From: Ashinkailepas kermadecensis
Lineage: Eukaryota; Arthropoda; Thecostraca; Neolepadidae
Length of the DNA: 64,000 bases
NCBI GenBank assembly: GCA_034440615.1
Contig: JAOTOM010005133.1
Span: forward strand, 72,501-136,500
Direction of reading: 5' to 3'
The position numbers and the translations under genes were made by a program. Position 1 is the stretch's first letter. Every line of letters begins with the position of its first letter. The notes beneath the pieces were generated by a model. That model was not told where the DNA came from, made no database searches, and worked only from the letters and a program-made list of their open reading frames with translations. Positions 13,500-25,467 of the stretch are shown here, in pieces.

Positions 13500-14045
13500 T
13501 TCTATCGTGCAATTAACTCGTCACTCCAGGCCAGGCCAAGGCCTATCGAGTCAGGTTGGACAATAACGTCAGCTGCTGGGGTGTCGTTTACCTATATATA
13601 TGACGTGACGTGACGTGTGACGATTGTGATCGATATCAGTTTTTCATCTGTGCGCGCACCAATTGAACCAGTTACACTGCAGCATTTTTGTGACAATAGC
13701 CAAATAGCTTTTGCCAAAGCGCCCTCGAAAACCATGGATCAATCGGCGAGCTTGCGTAAGGCAAATTCACCGGTTGAAAATAATATAGGGCGCACGTGCT
13801 GCCACCCCAGCGAAGCTCCTGTGGAAAGGATTTGATTTGTGAATATCAATTCATCTGTGTTGCATAGAGTTGCGTTTCACGAAAGCTATTCTTTCCACTG
13901 TCACCACAATTCTGCACTGTAATTGGTGAACTTCGCGCGCGAACACATAAAAACTGATATCGATCACAATCGCCACATACGTCATATATGTGGCCAAACG
14001 ACACCCCAGCAGCTGATTGCTATTGCCCAGGGTTGGGATAGGCTT
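13500..14045. mobile_element. MITE-like element with about 130-bp inverted termini
   Basis: The left arm (about 13545-13645) reads CAGCTGCTGGGGTGTCGTTT, then ATATATGACGTGACG, then GATTGTGATCGATATCAGTT. The right arm (about 13945-14035), on the minus strand, reads the same order: CAGCTGCTGGGGTGTCGTTT, ATATATGACGTATG, GATTGTGATCGATATCAGTT. Outer flanks (GGCCAAGGCCTATC and GATAGGCTTAGG) are loosely inverted as well. The core of about 300 bp has no coding capacity. No target-site duplication could be fixed. Confidence 0.82.
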
Positions 14046-14998
<953 letters not shown>

Positions 14999-15003
14999 AT
15001 GAT

Positions 15004-15062
15004 GATGATTATTGGGGTTTTAGGGTGCGGCAACCACAGTAGGTTATATTGCACCCATAACA
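15004..15062 (+). repeat. Retroposon-like 3' tail, copy 2 of 3
   Basis: TTATTGGGGTTTTAGGGTGC followed by GGCAACCACAGTAGGTTATATTGCACC is a diverged relative of the modules at 4885-4946 and 16196-16266. It sits directly next to a simple repeat, as the other copies do. Confidence 0.45.
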
Positions 15063-15249
15063 AGCTTGCTTAATCACCGTCACATAGAAGAGCGCTCAAT
15101 AGAACATATCTAGGGAAGCAAATTATCAGCTAGGAAGGTGTGTATATTACTTCAAATCCTATCTCTGCAAGGAAGCACAAAACTGCTCTGTTTTGTATAA
15201 ATCGGGAATCATTTCCCAATAAGTCGTCCAACTTCAGAGTATTAGCATC

Positions 15250-15305
15250 ATATAGATATAGATATAGATATATATATATATATACATACGTATATTTATA
15301 TATTT
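15250..15305. repeat. (ATAG)n/(TA)n microsatellite
   Basis: Short ATATAG repeats followed by TATA and CATACGTATATT. Confidence 0.85.
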
Positions 15306-15354
15306 TAGCGGTGCTTGCTTATTTATGTTGAAGGCTCGTGAGGACTGAGATGAG

Positions 15355-15950
15355 CAGACAATCATTGATTGGACATCCCTGGACACAGAACTCGTGGGAC
15401 AAAAACAAATTCTGGAAAGTAAGGGCTATTCCAACACATACATTGACCAAGAAACCAAACGACACATGGACAAGCACTTCACTAAGCAGCAGACAGAGCA
15501 AAACTACGGCACGGAAACTGGCAACTACTACACAAATCAAATGATATATGCATACAAAACTGACTAGAAAAAGAGACATCATTAGAAGACAAGTAACCCC
15601 TACAGATAACAAGAGTGACATACAACTCATCACATGCTATCAACATAGGAAAACATCAAGTCTTCTCACGAAAGAAACAGCCCGCACGGTTCACTTGACA
15701 GCCTAAAATCCACCAATGTAGTGTACCAGTTCACATGCCACCGCAAAGGTTGTACAATGCACACTTTGCCCGGCACACTACATTGGTGTAACACAGGCGA
15801 CTCAGTGGACCCTTGACTGTACACTTGCGCGACGGAACACCACACCAGCACATTCTCCAACAACACGACAAAAAGTGACTATAAAATAATTGCCTGACAA
15901 TACCTGCGACATGTACTGACATCCGACGGCTTCAGATTGCGCTGTTAACT
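15355..15950 (+). pseudogene. Penelope-like retroelement relic (C-terminal part)
   Basis: Decayed coding sequence on the + strand reads, with frameshifts and stops, SKGYSNTYIDQETKRHMDKH near 15418-15477, YYTNQMIYAYKT near 15527, ITCYQ, KTSSLLTKETART near 15650-15692, and STNVVYQFTCHRKGC near 15710-15755. The order TSSLL..., then NVVYQFTCP-like, then a cysteine-containing YIGVT-like segment (HYIGVT near 15777) is characteristic of the region leading into the GIY-YIG endonuclease domain of Penelope-like elements. The reverse-transcriptase core is not visible. The copy is clearly inactive. A second relic of the same type lies at 22392-23050 on the other strand. Confidence 0.7.
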
Positions 15951-16195
15951 CAGAAACACGCCCCGGAAATGAAAAACAGATGAAATAGTGTGCTATATTG
16001 GAGCTGATTGTACAGTACCTTGCCTGTCCGTCGCATTATATTTGCCCGACAAACGTGACGGCATTGATTGAGACACAGCGCAATATAAAGCATTGTACGA
16101 CTGCTATATGATATGAGTTCCGCGCACTGCAACTGTCAACGGGATCAAGCTCGCACAATAGACCTGTTTAGGATTGACACAGATTAAATAGTTTT

Positions 16196-16266
16196 GTTAT
16201 GGGCGCTCTATAACCAATGCAGTTGATGCGCCCTAAAACCCAAATAACTAACTAACTAACTAACAC
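16196..16266 (-). repeat. Retroposon-like 3' tail, copy 3 of 3
   Basis: On the minus strand: (GTTA)n, TTTGGGTTTTAGGGCGCATC, AACTGCATTGGTTATAGAGCGCCC. It is closely similar to 4885-4946, in the opposite orientation. Confidence 0.6.
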
Positions 16267-16365
16267 TGCAACTGTCATATGTGATTAGTGAATGTTCTTT
16301 TTTTGTTATGCGATTGGAATTTCAACACTGATCCGACACTTCAAGCAATTTTTCTGACGATGACC

Positions 16366-16470
16366 AATATATATATATATGTATATGCATGTGTATGTGT
16401 ATGTGTGTGTATGCGTGTGCGTGCGTGCGTGCGTGCGTGCAAGCGTGCGTGCATGTGTGTGTGTGTGAAT
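16366..16470. repeat. Compound (TA)n/(TGTA)n/(GCGT)n microsatellite
   Basis: Alternating purine-pyrimidine tract throughout: ATATAT, then GTATGTGT, then GCGTGCGTGCGT, then TGTGTGTG. This composition is able to adopt Z-DNA. Confidence 0.9.
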
Positions 16471-16789
16471 ATGAGGCATCAGTAGAGTAATTGTATTCCA
16501 GCTTTCAATACCTCCTCCAATGTCAATAAAATTGAGTATACTTCCTGGGCTCTGATTTGTACTTTGGAATTCATAGGGTGATAGGTCATATAGGTCGGAT
16601 GGGCGAACAGGCCACAAATGTGATCTGGTAATGGAACATCAATGTCACCCTATAATTCCCAGGATTAAATGAAGTGTAATGTATCATGCAGCATATAAAG
16701 CTCCATGCACTTCGCATTATCACATGTTTGGGATAGGTGGGTGGGGGAGGGGGAGGGCGTTTTAGGTCGTTTTTTTCATTCAACGTCAT

Positions 16790-17345
16790 GGGCGTACTGC
16801 TAAGGTTAACGAATTTTGGGAGCTGTACGCCCTCTCCACGTCCCCCACTGTGGCGACACACATGCCCCACATGCCCGTCTTAGTGTTGTATTTCTTAAAG
16901 ATACCGTTCGTACTCTGAGGGGGAAATACACCCTCAATAATACACATCATTCTTTTCTGAAGTAAGGATAATTTGTATGTCTGATTAGCATAGTTTGTAC
17001 CCCAGAGTAAACAGCAATAATATATATATGGGATAATTAATGCATTATTCAATTTCGGGAGGTGATTTTGCCTCTGATATATTTTATTTTTGATATCATT
17101 CCTATGCTACGACTTATTATGTTTGGGACACTGTTGATATGGGACGAAAATTTCAAATTTTCATCTACGTAGACACCAAGATACTTCACTGGATTTTGAT
17201 GCAAAATAGCAATCCCATTAAATTCGGAATACAGTTTTTTATTCATTTAACGACACAAGATTCGAATGCAGCCATTGTGAGATTTTGGCAAGGAATGTGT
17301 GATCTTGTTTTGAAGCTCTTTACCGTCAGTGCTTTTAAAAGATAA
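16790..17345 (-). pseudogene. Non-LTR retrotransposon reverse-transcriptase relic (C-terminal part)
   Basis: On the minus strand, 17049-17246 encodes NPVKYLGVYVDENLKFSSHI followed by SRSIGMISKIKYIRGK, and after a frameshift 16786-17052 continues with LIIPYIYYCCLLWGTNYANQ and LSLLQKRMMCII. The pattern KYLGVYID-L-HI, then L-HPYL-YC---WG, then LQKR--RII is the standard end of the reverse-transcriptase/thumb region of Jockey/CR1-like non-LTR elements. Stops and a frameshift show it is dead. Upstream coding (KSTDGKELQNKITHSLPKSH) can be followed back to about 17345. Confidence 0.78.
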
Positions 17346-18989
17346 TGTTGTGCCTTGCAGTTCCGCTTCAGGACCACTTAACGGCGACAACAGTGAACAC
17401 TCTTGAGGTTAACAGGTCAACAGGCTGCCACAGAATGAGTTGCTACGGTTCACAATCACAAACCCCGGGATGTGGCCGGGGGCTGATCCGATAGACACGA
17501 TGGAGCTCAGATCGTCACCCAGGGACTGATGATGGCGCGGTATGGGTGAACGTGTCAACCTCAGGCCCCGGAACTCATCCGCCCCGACAGGAGGCCGTCG
17601 GCAATATGCTGCATCCAGGCCATGAGACTGGACCAAGGCCAGTCACTCAGACTGAGGGCCGTCGGGAATGAGAAATTTCGGCGCGCTGCCGCGCGCTGTT
17701 TCTTCACTGTTCGTGCAGAAACCTTAGGGGGAGGGCCGTAAAATGCCCCACCGCCCGAGACGGGGCAGGTTAATCTTGTGCATCGCACAGTAAGCGCTTG
17801 AGATCTCGACTCAATCTAGTTGTCGGTGGTTGACCAGTTCGCTGGGAATAGTGTTGCACTGTTCCACCCCTTCAATAATTGTTGTTTCAGTAATTATTGC
17901 AAACTAAGATAACTGAATATTACCTATGATACTCTTACAATTATTGACGTTTATTATGGTCACATTATTGAACATCACTTGCAATACCATATCAATTTAG
18001 ATGAGATGCCGAGGCATTTAGTTGTTGCACAAAAACAATTGATGGCACATCGATACTCGCTTAGTTATGGTTCTGCGAAGTCAGTTAGCCCTTTCCAACT
18101 TAATATTTACATGCTAGTTATTTGAAGCTTTCAGCGCGATGAAATTGCATTTCTAACTATTGGCTATGATTTACCCCATAATACACAATTTAGCCAGTCG
18201 AGCTTTCATCCGGAAAATGTTGTCAATACCCAAGATACGTTTTTTAAGTAACGCTGGCTGTCCTAACTTCACTTGTAAGATCATACAAGCTACGTAAAAC
18301 CTGCGTCTGCTCTCCTGGACATAGGTGGTGAAAAGTGGCTAGCTGGACAGAAGTCATACCTAATCAGGCGCATCCATCATGTTATGGCATAGCTTTGCAT
18401 CGGCCTGATGTGGCACATAGGCCGTGGCTGACAGTGCAGCGGCAATGGCAGAGCCAAACTTGGCGAATAAAATGTCAGCTTGGAATTGAGGCTAGGTAGG
18501 GTAGGGCACGAGTTGTTATTATTTGCTAGTGTTCCATTACTTCTGAAGAAAATCAGAAACCTTCACATGAGCTTGTTCAATGGTTAGCTGTTTATTCGAG
18601 CTTTTGGGCACACTGACTACTTGCTAGAAGTGGGAGTTTCCCCTGGCTAACTTTGTAGCCAATTATGTGATCGAAACAAGTTGGCATTTCACCGTGGTGC
18701 AGTCAGCTAAAGATCGGCATTTCACCATTCATTCAGCACCTAACAACCTGGCACGTCTGGAAAGTGTCCAGCCGCACTGCGAGCCGCTGAGATAACCAAC
18801 ACTCTCTGTGTCCAGTGGGTAGAAACTTGGCTTCCACTGCCAAACTTTGGGCGGAAACTTGGCCGGTTCCGGTACTCGGTCTGAGCTCAGGCGCAATACT
18901 AGCCGTATATCCGAGCTCGCTTTCTCAAGTTCCTGTGAAGTTGCGCGCAATGTTTTCTTATGGAGTTGTTCGGTTGCCCGGAGAGTGTC
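17346..18989. other. No recognised gene
   Basis: A GC-rich patch at about 17400-17800 has open frames on the minus strand, but nothing resembles a known domain. The rest is AT-rich and shows no feature I can support. Confidence 0.45.
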
Positions 18990-19137
18990 GCTAGGTTTGT
19001 CCACGAGTTATTCCCAGATGTGCGTCGCTAGGTTTGTCCCCGAGTTATTCCCAGATGTTTGTCGCTAGGTTTATTCCAGAGTTATTCCCAGATGTTTGTC
19101 GTTAAACTTGTCCCATATATATTCCCAGATGTTTGTC
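18990..19137. repeat. 37-bp tandem repeat, about 4 copies
   Basis: The unit carries CGCTAGGTTTGTCCCCGAGT followed by TATTCCCAGATGTTTGT. The last copies are diverged. Confidence 0.85.
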
Positions 19138-19568
19138 ACTTGCAGATTTGGTAATCTGTGATAATGACGGAGATGAAGAGCGTTAGCGGGTCTATGGTCC
19201 GCTCATGACAATTCCGAATCGAGACAGCATCTGCATTCTGTAATTTCGACCGGGAAGTTTATAAGTTTTAGGCTGTCATGTTATCCATGATCATAATTTA
19301 CCGAACACATTTCAGCCGGGTGAAATCTAGCTATGATTTGAAAATGTGAAGACGAAGCGATTCGAATTGGCTCCAGCAGGGCATTCGGATAGCCCACACA
19401 AAACATTCAGAGGACTACAGACATAGTCCTCTGGACTGTAGACATAGACATAGTCATAGACTGACTCTGGCGGCCGAACTGTACTTCCTGTTGCTCGTTA
19501 GCGTATTACATCAATACACACTGCACCATTGGCACCATGACAGCACATACCGAAACTGCTCTGAAGCG

Positions 19569-20055
19569 CTGTTGGTTGCGCATCACTGCAGGCACCATGT
19601 GTGGGCTGGTTGCTCATCACTGCAGGCACCATGTGTGGGCCTGGTTGCGCATCACTGCAGGCACCATGTGTGGGCCTGGTTGCTCATCACTGCAGGCACC
19701 GTGTGTGGGCTGGTTGCTCATCACTGCAGGCACCATGTGTGGGCTGGTTGCTCATCACTGCAGGCACCATGTGTGGGCCTGGTTGCTCATCACTGCAGGC
19801 ACCATGTGTGGGCCTGGTTGCTCATCACTGCAGGCACCATGTGTGGGCCTGGTTGCTCATCACTGCAGGCACCATGTGTGGGCTGGTTGCTCATCACTGC
19901 AGGCACCATGTGTGGGCTGGTTGCTCATCACTGCAGGCACCATGTGTGGGCTGGTTGCGCATCACTGCAGGCACCATGTGTGGGCTGGTTGCTCATCACT
20001 GCAGGCACCATGTGTGGGCCTGGTTGCGCATCACTGCAGGCACCATGTGTGGGCC
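19569..20055. repeat. 34/35-bp minisatellite, about 14 copies
   Basis: The unit is TGGTTGCTCATCACTGCAGG followed by CACCATGTGTGGGC, with or without one extra C. The irregular 34/35 spacing moves all three frames through the array, which is why three overlapping open frames appear. None is a supported gene. Confidence 0.95.
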
Positions 20056-21049
20056 GTCCACACACGCGATCACTACCATCACACTCATGTATTGCACAGC
20101 TCTGCCTGCGCCCGGGATCGGCAGCGCCATGCACCGCGGCTATGTGGCTGGTCGGATATTGTGGCTGCTGTGCGGCTCTCCAGCCGTGATGCAACATATG
20201 GCTCTGTCGACGGCACCGAGCCGCCGTGCAAATGTGGATATGTGAAGCCAGTCGGCCGTGCAGAGGCAGACTCAATTGACTGGGTGCTGCTGGCGAGCAA
20301 TTTTCCCGGAAGAATGCCACCATGATTTGTTGGATGAGGCCTGCATGTATAAGTTGCCAGTGCTCTCGGGTAGATTCAGCGGTTTCCGGGTAAGATCTTG
20401 CATGGCATCGGATGGAACAGACATGTGTGCCATCACAGGCTTGTGCGGAGGGGGGGGGACTTAGATCGAACATTTGAAACGTCCTCGAACACGGACATCG
20501 TCCTCGAACACGGACATCCTGCCTGCATGTTGCTAACAACACTCTTCAGATGTGATAATGCAGAAGAATAGATGTGGAGCGTGTGCGTATGTGCGTGCGA
20601 GTTTTTTTTGTGATCATGACCATGCAATATCTGCAGGTGGGCTGTCAAACATTCCCCGGAAAGAAAACGGTCAAATTACGCACTTCAATTGTTAGACGAA
20701 AGGGGATTTTTTATCTCCCCCCCCCCCCCATTGTTGAGATCACCCATAACTAATATTTAATCGCACATCATGCGCAATAGATGTGCTATTGCGCATGATG
20801 TGCTATGAAATATTGGCATTTGTTGGAATATATTATCTGTACCAGAATTATAATTTACTTTGGAATACTGAGCTACTCTTCTAACTGAAGAAGCATCGCT
20901 CATAACAGCTGGCTAAGGAACCTGTGTAACGGGCATCGCTGCTCGCTAAAATTAATGATATGTTGAAAAACGCGCCGAAATCTGCGGAACACAGTTCACG
21001 CACGACCTCCTACCTGTTCCGTTCACGGAACTCATCGAAAGCAAGCATG
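20056..21049. other. No recognised gene; contains one strong hairpin
   Basis: No family was recognised. The 18-bp perfect hairpin at 20763-20803 is listed separately. A run of 13 C residues lies near 20718-20730. Confidence 0.5.
20763..20803. repeat. Perfect 18-bp-stem hairpin
   Basis: GCACATCATGCGCAATAG and CTATTGCGCATGATGTGC are exact reverse complements around the 5-base loop ATGTG. Flanks AATATTT and GAAATATT extend the symmetry imperfectly. The stem length resembles a small RNA precursor or the core of a tiny palindromic transposon. Confidence 0.9.
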
Positions 21050-21051
21050 AT

Positions 21052-21395
21052 TATGCCCCTCGTTTGGCGTCAGCTGCTCTCCAGCCACGTGGAAGGACGC
21101 GACACGTCTACTCAGTGTTCACGCTCCTCGTTTGGCGTCAGCTGCCCTCCAGTCACGTGGAAGGACGCGACACGTCTACTCACTGTTCACGCTCCTCCTT
21201 TGGCGTCAGCTGCCCTCCAGTCACGTGGAAGGACGCGACACGTCTACTCACTGTTCACGCTCCTCGTTTGGCGTCAGCTGCCCTCCAGTCACGTGGAAGG
21301 ACGCGACACGTCTACTCAGTGTTCACACTCCTCGTTTGGCGTCAGCTGCTCTCCAGCCTCGTGAAAGGGAGCGATGCGTCTACTCAGTGCTCACG
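21052..21395. repeat. 68-bp tandem repeat, about 5 copies
   Basis: Copies begin near 21055, 21122, 21190, 21259 and 21327 with CTCGTTTGGCGTCAGCTGCC and continue through CAGTCACGTGGAAGGACGCG to CTACTCAGTGTTCA. Most copies contain the palindrome CACGTG. Confidence 0.92.
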
Positions 21396-21454
21396 CTTGC
21401 AGTTGCATAGAATGTGGTGCTCCAGCCGCGGCTCTGTTCCATTTTGACTGTTGT

Positions 21455-21678
21455 TGTACCTGAGGCTAGCTGCCGTACCCACTGCAGTTATGCCGTAGCT
21501 GGCTGCTGTACCCACTGCAGTTATGCGGTAGCTGGCTGCCGTACCCACTGCAGTTATGCCGTATCCACTGCAGCTATACCGTAGCTGGCTGCCGTATCCA
21601 CTGCAGCTATGCCGTAGCTAGGTGCCGTACCCACTGCAGTTATGCCGTAGCCGGCTGCCGTACCCATTGCAGTTATGC
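21455..21678. repeat. 33-bp tandem repeat, about 7 copies
   Basis: The unit is GCTGGCTGCCGTACCCACTG followed by CAGTTATGCCGTA, with some shortened copies near 21556. Confidence 0.88.
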
Positions 21679-22391
21679 CACGCGCAGTTGGCCTGACATC
21701 ATGTGGCTCGCAGCTCGCTTAAATATCCGGGTCGGGTTTATCGCTCGGTGTAGTGGTGCGTGTCACGAAGTCTGTGTCGACAGACCAGGCGACTCTCGTC
21801 AGCTGTTATGCCAGTTGTGAGCACCCTTGACCGACTGAAAACAACCAGATGACTGGATGTTCGGCATCCGATATTAGCTGCGAACATGAGTGGAGTCTCA
21901 CAGACGGTCTGACCTCACGTGTTGGAAACCTACACGTATCTGGCGCCCGTCCCGCACGCCAGCCGTACAGAACTTGTCCGTTTTTGTGCCAGTCTTCCAA
22001 GTGAGCCAGAATGCGCAAAGCCGCCGCTTCGACAGCCGCGTTATTGCCAGTGCCTTCGCTACGAATAGCACGAGTATGCTACTGAAAACACGAGCCCGCT
22101 ACGCAGAGCACGAGTGCCGTCAATGTCAGTGCCGACTTATTGACTTCATTGTAGAAGTAATAGCAGGCCAAGGTGTGCGAATTTGCTTTCTTCTTATGTG
22201 AAGGTTCTCAACCTGGGTTATTCTCTCTGTGAGAATGTGCACTTCCAAAGACAATGTCCAACCAATGCATTCACTGAAAAACGGTTTGAGAACAATGGAT
22301 ATTTTATGAAATACGCTAATCAGGACATGCAATAGCCACAATACAAGGTACACAATACATAATGCAATATAGTCATGATGCACACAGCACT
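21679..22391. other. No recognised gene
   Basis: I see no supported coding or RNA feature here. Confidence 0.45.
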
Positions 22392-23050
22392 TCACAAGCA
22401 TGAAGAACACTCATGCACTTTTGCTGGCGGTAGGTGTCTATCATATAGGGGCAGATGCATGTGTGTCTTTGTATCTGCATTGATGGGGAAGGCTGTTTCA
22501 CGGATGCAGATGGTTTCAGCTGCCGCCAGGCGCCGCTGATCACGACAGTGTAGCAGGATGGAAGTGTTAGCTGTGAATAGGTTTCTGGTGAGATGTGTGC
22601 TGTGCTCTGTTGAAAGTTGACTTTCTGGATGACTTTCTGGGTCACCCTCCCGGAGATGCATGATGAGGCGGCGGCTGAATGTCGTAGCTGTGTGGCCAAT
22701 GTGGTATACGTTACAGATTTCGCAGTTCCCGGTAATGCACTTGAAGCGATATACTGCGTCGGTTTGTTGCAATGTGGTAGGTTTGAAGGTGTTTTTGCTT
22801 AGAACGATGTATGCTGTTTTTGGTGTCTGGTAGGAAACAGCGAAACAAATTTTGTGATCATGCTGGACAGGCGCGATATTTTGTTCAAGACACTGTCGTA
22901 TTGCCGACAAGCGTATTGCCTTTTCGTCCTTCCTCCATGCAGTGGTGATTGTGTTTTTATAGTGGATTGTGATGCATTTGCTGATGTCATGAGGGGATTG
23001 TCTTGATTCGGCGTGAGTCGACCTTCAACAGAGACCCTGTTCGTTTCATA
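22392..23050 (-). pseudogene. Penelope-like retroelement relic with GIY-YIG-like segment
   Basis: The minus-strand frame is open from about 23020 to 22395. It reads KCITIHYKNTITTAW, then AIRLSAIRQCLEQNIAPVQH, then TDAVYRFKCITGNCEICNVY, HIGHTATTFSRRLIMHLREG, and ends with a histidine-rich stretch and ETICIRETAFPINADTKTH. The cysteine-bearing VYRFKC...YHIGHT...LSRRL-MHL pattern matches the C-terminal GIY-YIG endonuclease region of Penelope-like retroelements, although YIG is changed to HIG. A stop lies just upstream (about 23020) and no reverse-transcriptase core is seen, so this is a 5'-truncated relic. This part of the frame is unusually well kept, about 200 residues without a stop. Confidence 0.72.
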
Positions 23051-23567
23051 GGGACCCCTTGCAAACCTCTTGAGCATCCCAGTCCAGACTCAGTGACGCC
23101 CAGTGGCACTCAATGCCATCAGCCAGACTACTGTCTCTAGCAGCCAGATTCCTGTCTATCTTGGGAGCATTTCAGATCTGAGATGGACCCTCACTAGTCT
23201 CTTCAGCTCATAGGAGTCCTGTTCATTCCTCAGGGGCCCTTGCAAACCCCAAGTCCAAACCCTCTCCGGCCTTCAGGCGTCCTGTGTATTCCTCAGCTGT
23301 TAGGGACCCGTTCCAACTGAGACTGTTCCTTCCAACTACAATACGCATTTCAACTCTCGGGCGGGCTCTCTCACTTCTTGACTGCCCTTGCCAGCTCTCA
23401 GGGTGGACGTTTTCAGGTCTCAAGGGCCCTTTCCACACAAGTTGTTAGATGCGTTTCAATATTCCCCGGTTACATTTGTGCCCCTCAGGGCGGTCGCCTG
23501 GAGGGCTCCATCGGACTCGCTAGGGGGCGGGTGCACCTCCACCCCCTAGAAACGCCACTGCTTTTTA

Positions 23568-23784
23568 CCGGCCCAGGTCCGCCATGGGTTCAGAGGCCCT
23601 TTAACGGCCCAGGTCCGCCATGGGTTCAGAGGCCCTTTAACGGCCCGGGTCCGCCATGGGTTCAGAGGCCCTTTAACGGCCCAGGTCCGCCATGGGTTCA
23701 GAGGCCCTTTAACGGCCCAGGTCCGCCATGGGTTCAGAGGCCCTTTACCGGCCCAGGTCCGCCATGGGTTCAGAGGCCCTTTAA
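23568..23784. repeat. 36-bp minisatellite, left block (6 copies)
   Basis: The unit is CGGCCCAGGTCCGCCATGGG followed by TTCAGAGGCCCTTTAA. It is the same array as 24708-25467, separated from it by a transposon insertion. The 36-bp period gives an open 12-residue repeat frame on both strands. Confidence 0.95.
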
Positions 23785-24707
23785 CACGCGCCCTGGAGGG
23801 CCTCTGAGAATTACGCGCACTGGAGGGGGGGGGGCGGATTCCGCCCCCCCCTAAGATCTCGGCTCCTAGTAAAGCTGGAGGAACGAAATTCGCAGGGTGG
23901 ATGGGCACGGTAGTGAACTCTATTGTGTGCAATTTTCGTGACCTTAGGTCAATATCTTCAAGGTCAAATGAGGTCAGATTGGCAAAATTTTCCGGTTTTG
24001 CGTGGCTTGGCTTGTCATCGTTATGGATCCCTGTGATTGTGTTTAAATGCTCAAAAATGGGCATGAATGATGTCTTGGACATTACTAATGATGCAATGCG
24101 GATGCTAGACCCAACATTTGACCTCAGGTCACCTATATAGCACCACTTTATCAGGTCAGTTACCTGTTCCAGTTACCGGAACCGGCCGCCCGCCCGACTG
24201 CTCCGTCGGGCAGCTCGGAGCAATCGGCTTCGTGAAGAAGGGAGTGAAGTACATGAATAAAGTATGGAAACGCAATGACAAACAGTACAAATGACAACCA
24301 GTAGTGCATTTATGGCAACATTCCAGTTGATCAAGTTTGGTTCCATTAACCTGTCATGAACTTGACCTGACTTCACCTTGGTGACCTAACATGACCTTGA
24401 AACTATACAGCATATCAATATGCATCAAACAAGTCGCTAGTGTTGCCTAGAACACTTCCCTTTTGTCAGTATACTGGAAGCGCATCAGCGCCGATTTTGG
24501 TGGTCTGGCGCTAAAACATTTTTTGACTTTAGCGGCCCCTAACTTGAAAAATTTTCGGCCGATTTCAATTTTCTTGCTTTAAACGACGTGTCGTTCATTT
24601 CTAGGCAGGTATACCGAAAATTGCGTATATCGACCGGTAAAATCTGCAGTTATTTGCGAAAAACCGGAGGGGTGGGCGGATTTCGCCCCCCCCCTCCAGT
24701 GCGCGTG
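23785..24707. mobile_element. 923-bp non-autonomous element inserted at TTAA
   Basis: The left end starts CACGCGCCCTGGAGG, and the right end reads CCTCCAGTGCGCGTG, the inverse of CACGCGCACTGGAGG. The left terminus is partly duplicated (ACGCGCACTGGAGG again at about 23814). Inside each end is a G- or C-run plus GGCGGATTCCGCC-like sequence. The target TTAA of the 36-bp unit is present on both sides (23781-23784 and 24708-24711), which is the TTAA duplication known for piggyBac-type transposons. The interior has no transposase frame and is rich in AGGTCA motifs. The family assignment beyond TTAA insertion is inference. Confidence 0.85.
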
Positions 24708-25467
24708 TTAACGGCCCAGGTCCGCCATGGGTTCAGAGGCCCTTTAACGGCCCAGGTCCGCCATGGGTTCAGAGGCCCTTTAACGGCCCAGGTCCGCCAT
24801 GGGTTCAGAGGCCCTTTACCGGCCCGGGTCCGCCATGGGTTCAGAGGCCCTTTAACGGCCCAGGTCCGCCATGGGTTCAGAGGCCCTTTAACGGCCCAGG
24901 TCCGCCATGGGTTCAGAGGCCCTTTACCGGCCCGGGTCCGCCATGGGTTCAGAGGCCCTTTACCGGCCCAGGTCCGCCATGGGTTCAGAGGTCCTTTAAC
25001 GGCCCGGGTCCGCCATGGGTTCAGAGGCCCTTTACCGGCCCAGGTCCGCCATGGGTTCAGAGGCCCTTTAACGGCCCGGGTCCGCCATGGGTTCAGAGGC
25101 CCTTTAACGGCCCAGGTCCGCCATGGGTTCAGAGGCCCTTTAACGGCCCGGGTCCGCCATGGGTTCAGGGGGCCTTTAACGGCCCGGGTCCGCCATGGGT
25201 TCAGAGGCCCTTTAACGGCCCGGGTCCGCCATGGGTTCACCGTGAGGCCCTTTAAGCCCAGGTCCGCCATGGGTTCAGAGGCCCTTTAACGTCCCGGGTC
25301 CGCCATGGGTTCAGAGGCCCTTTAACGGCCCAGGTCCGCCATGGGTTCAGAGGCCCTTTACCGGCCCAGGTCCGCCATGGGTTCAGAGGCCCTTTAACGG
25401 CCCGGGTCCGCCATGGGTTCAGAGGCCCTTTAACGGCCCAGGTCCGCCATGGGTTCAGAGGCCCTTT
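24708..25467. repeat. 36-bp minisatellite, right block (about 21 copies)
   Basis: Same unit as 23568-23784, with two sequence subtypes (GGCCCAGG and GGCCCGGG) interspersed. One irregular unit with an insertion lies near 25228-25262. Confidence 0.95.

Noticed and set aside
23378..25289. Long frames of the FRGPLTAQVRHG or NPWRTWAVKGPL type
   Set aside because: Pure 12-residue translations of the 36-bp repeat on both strands.
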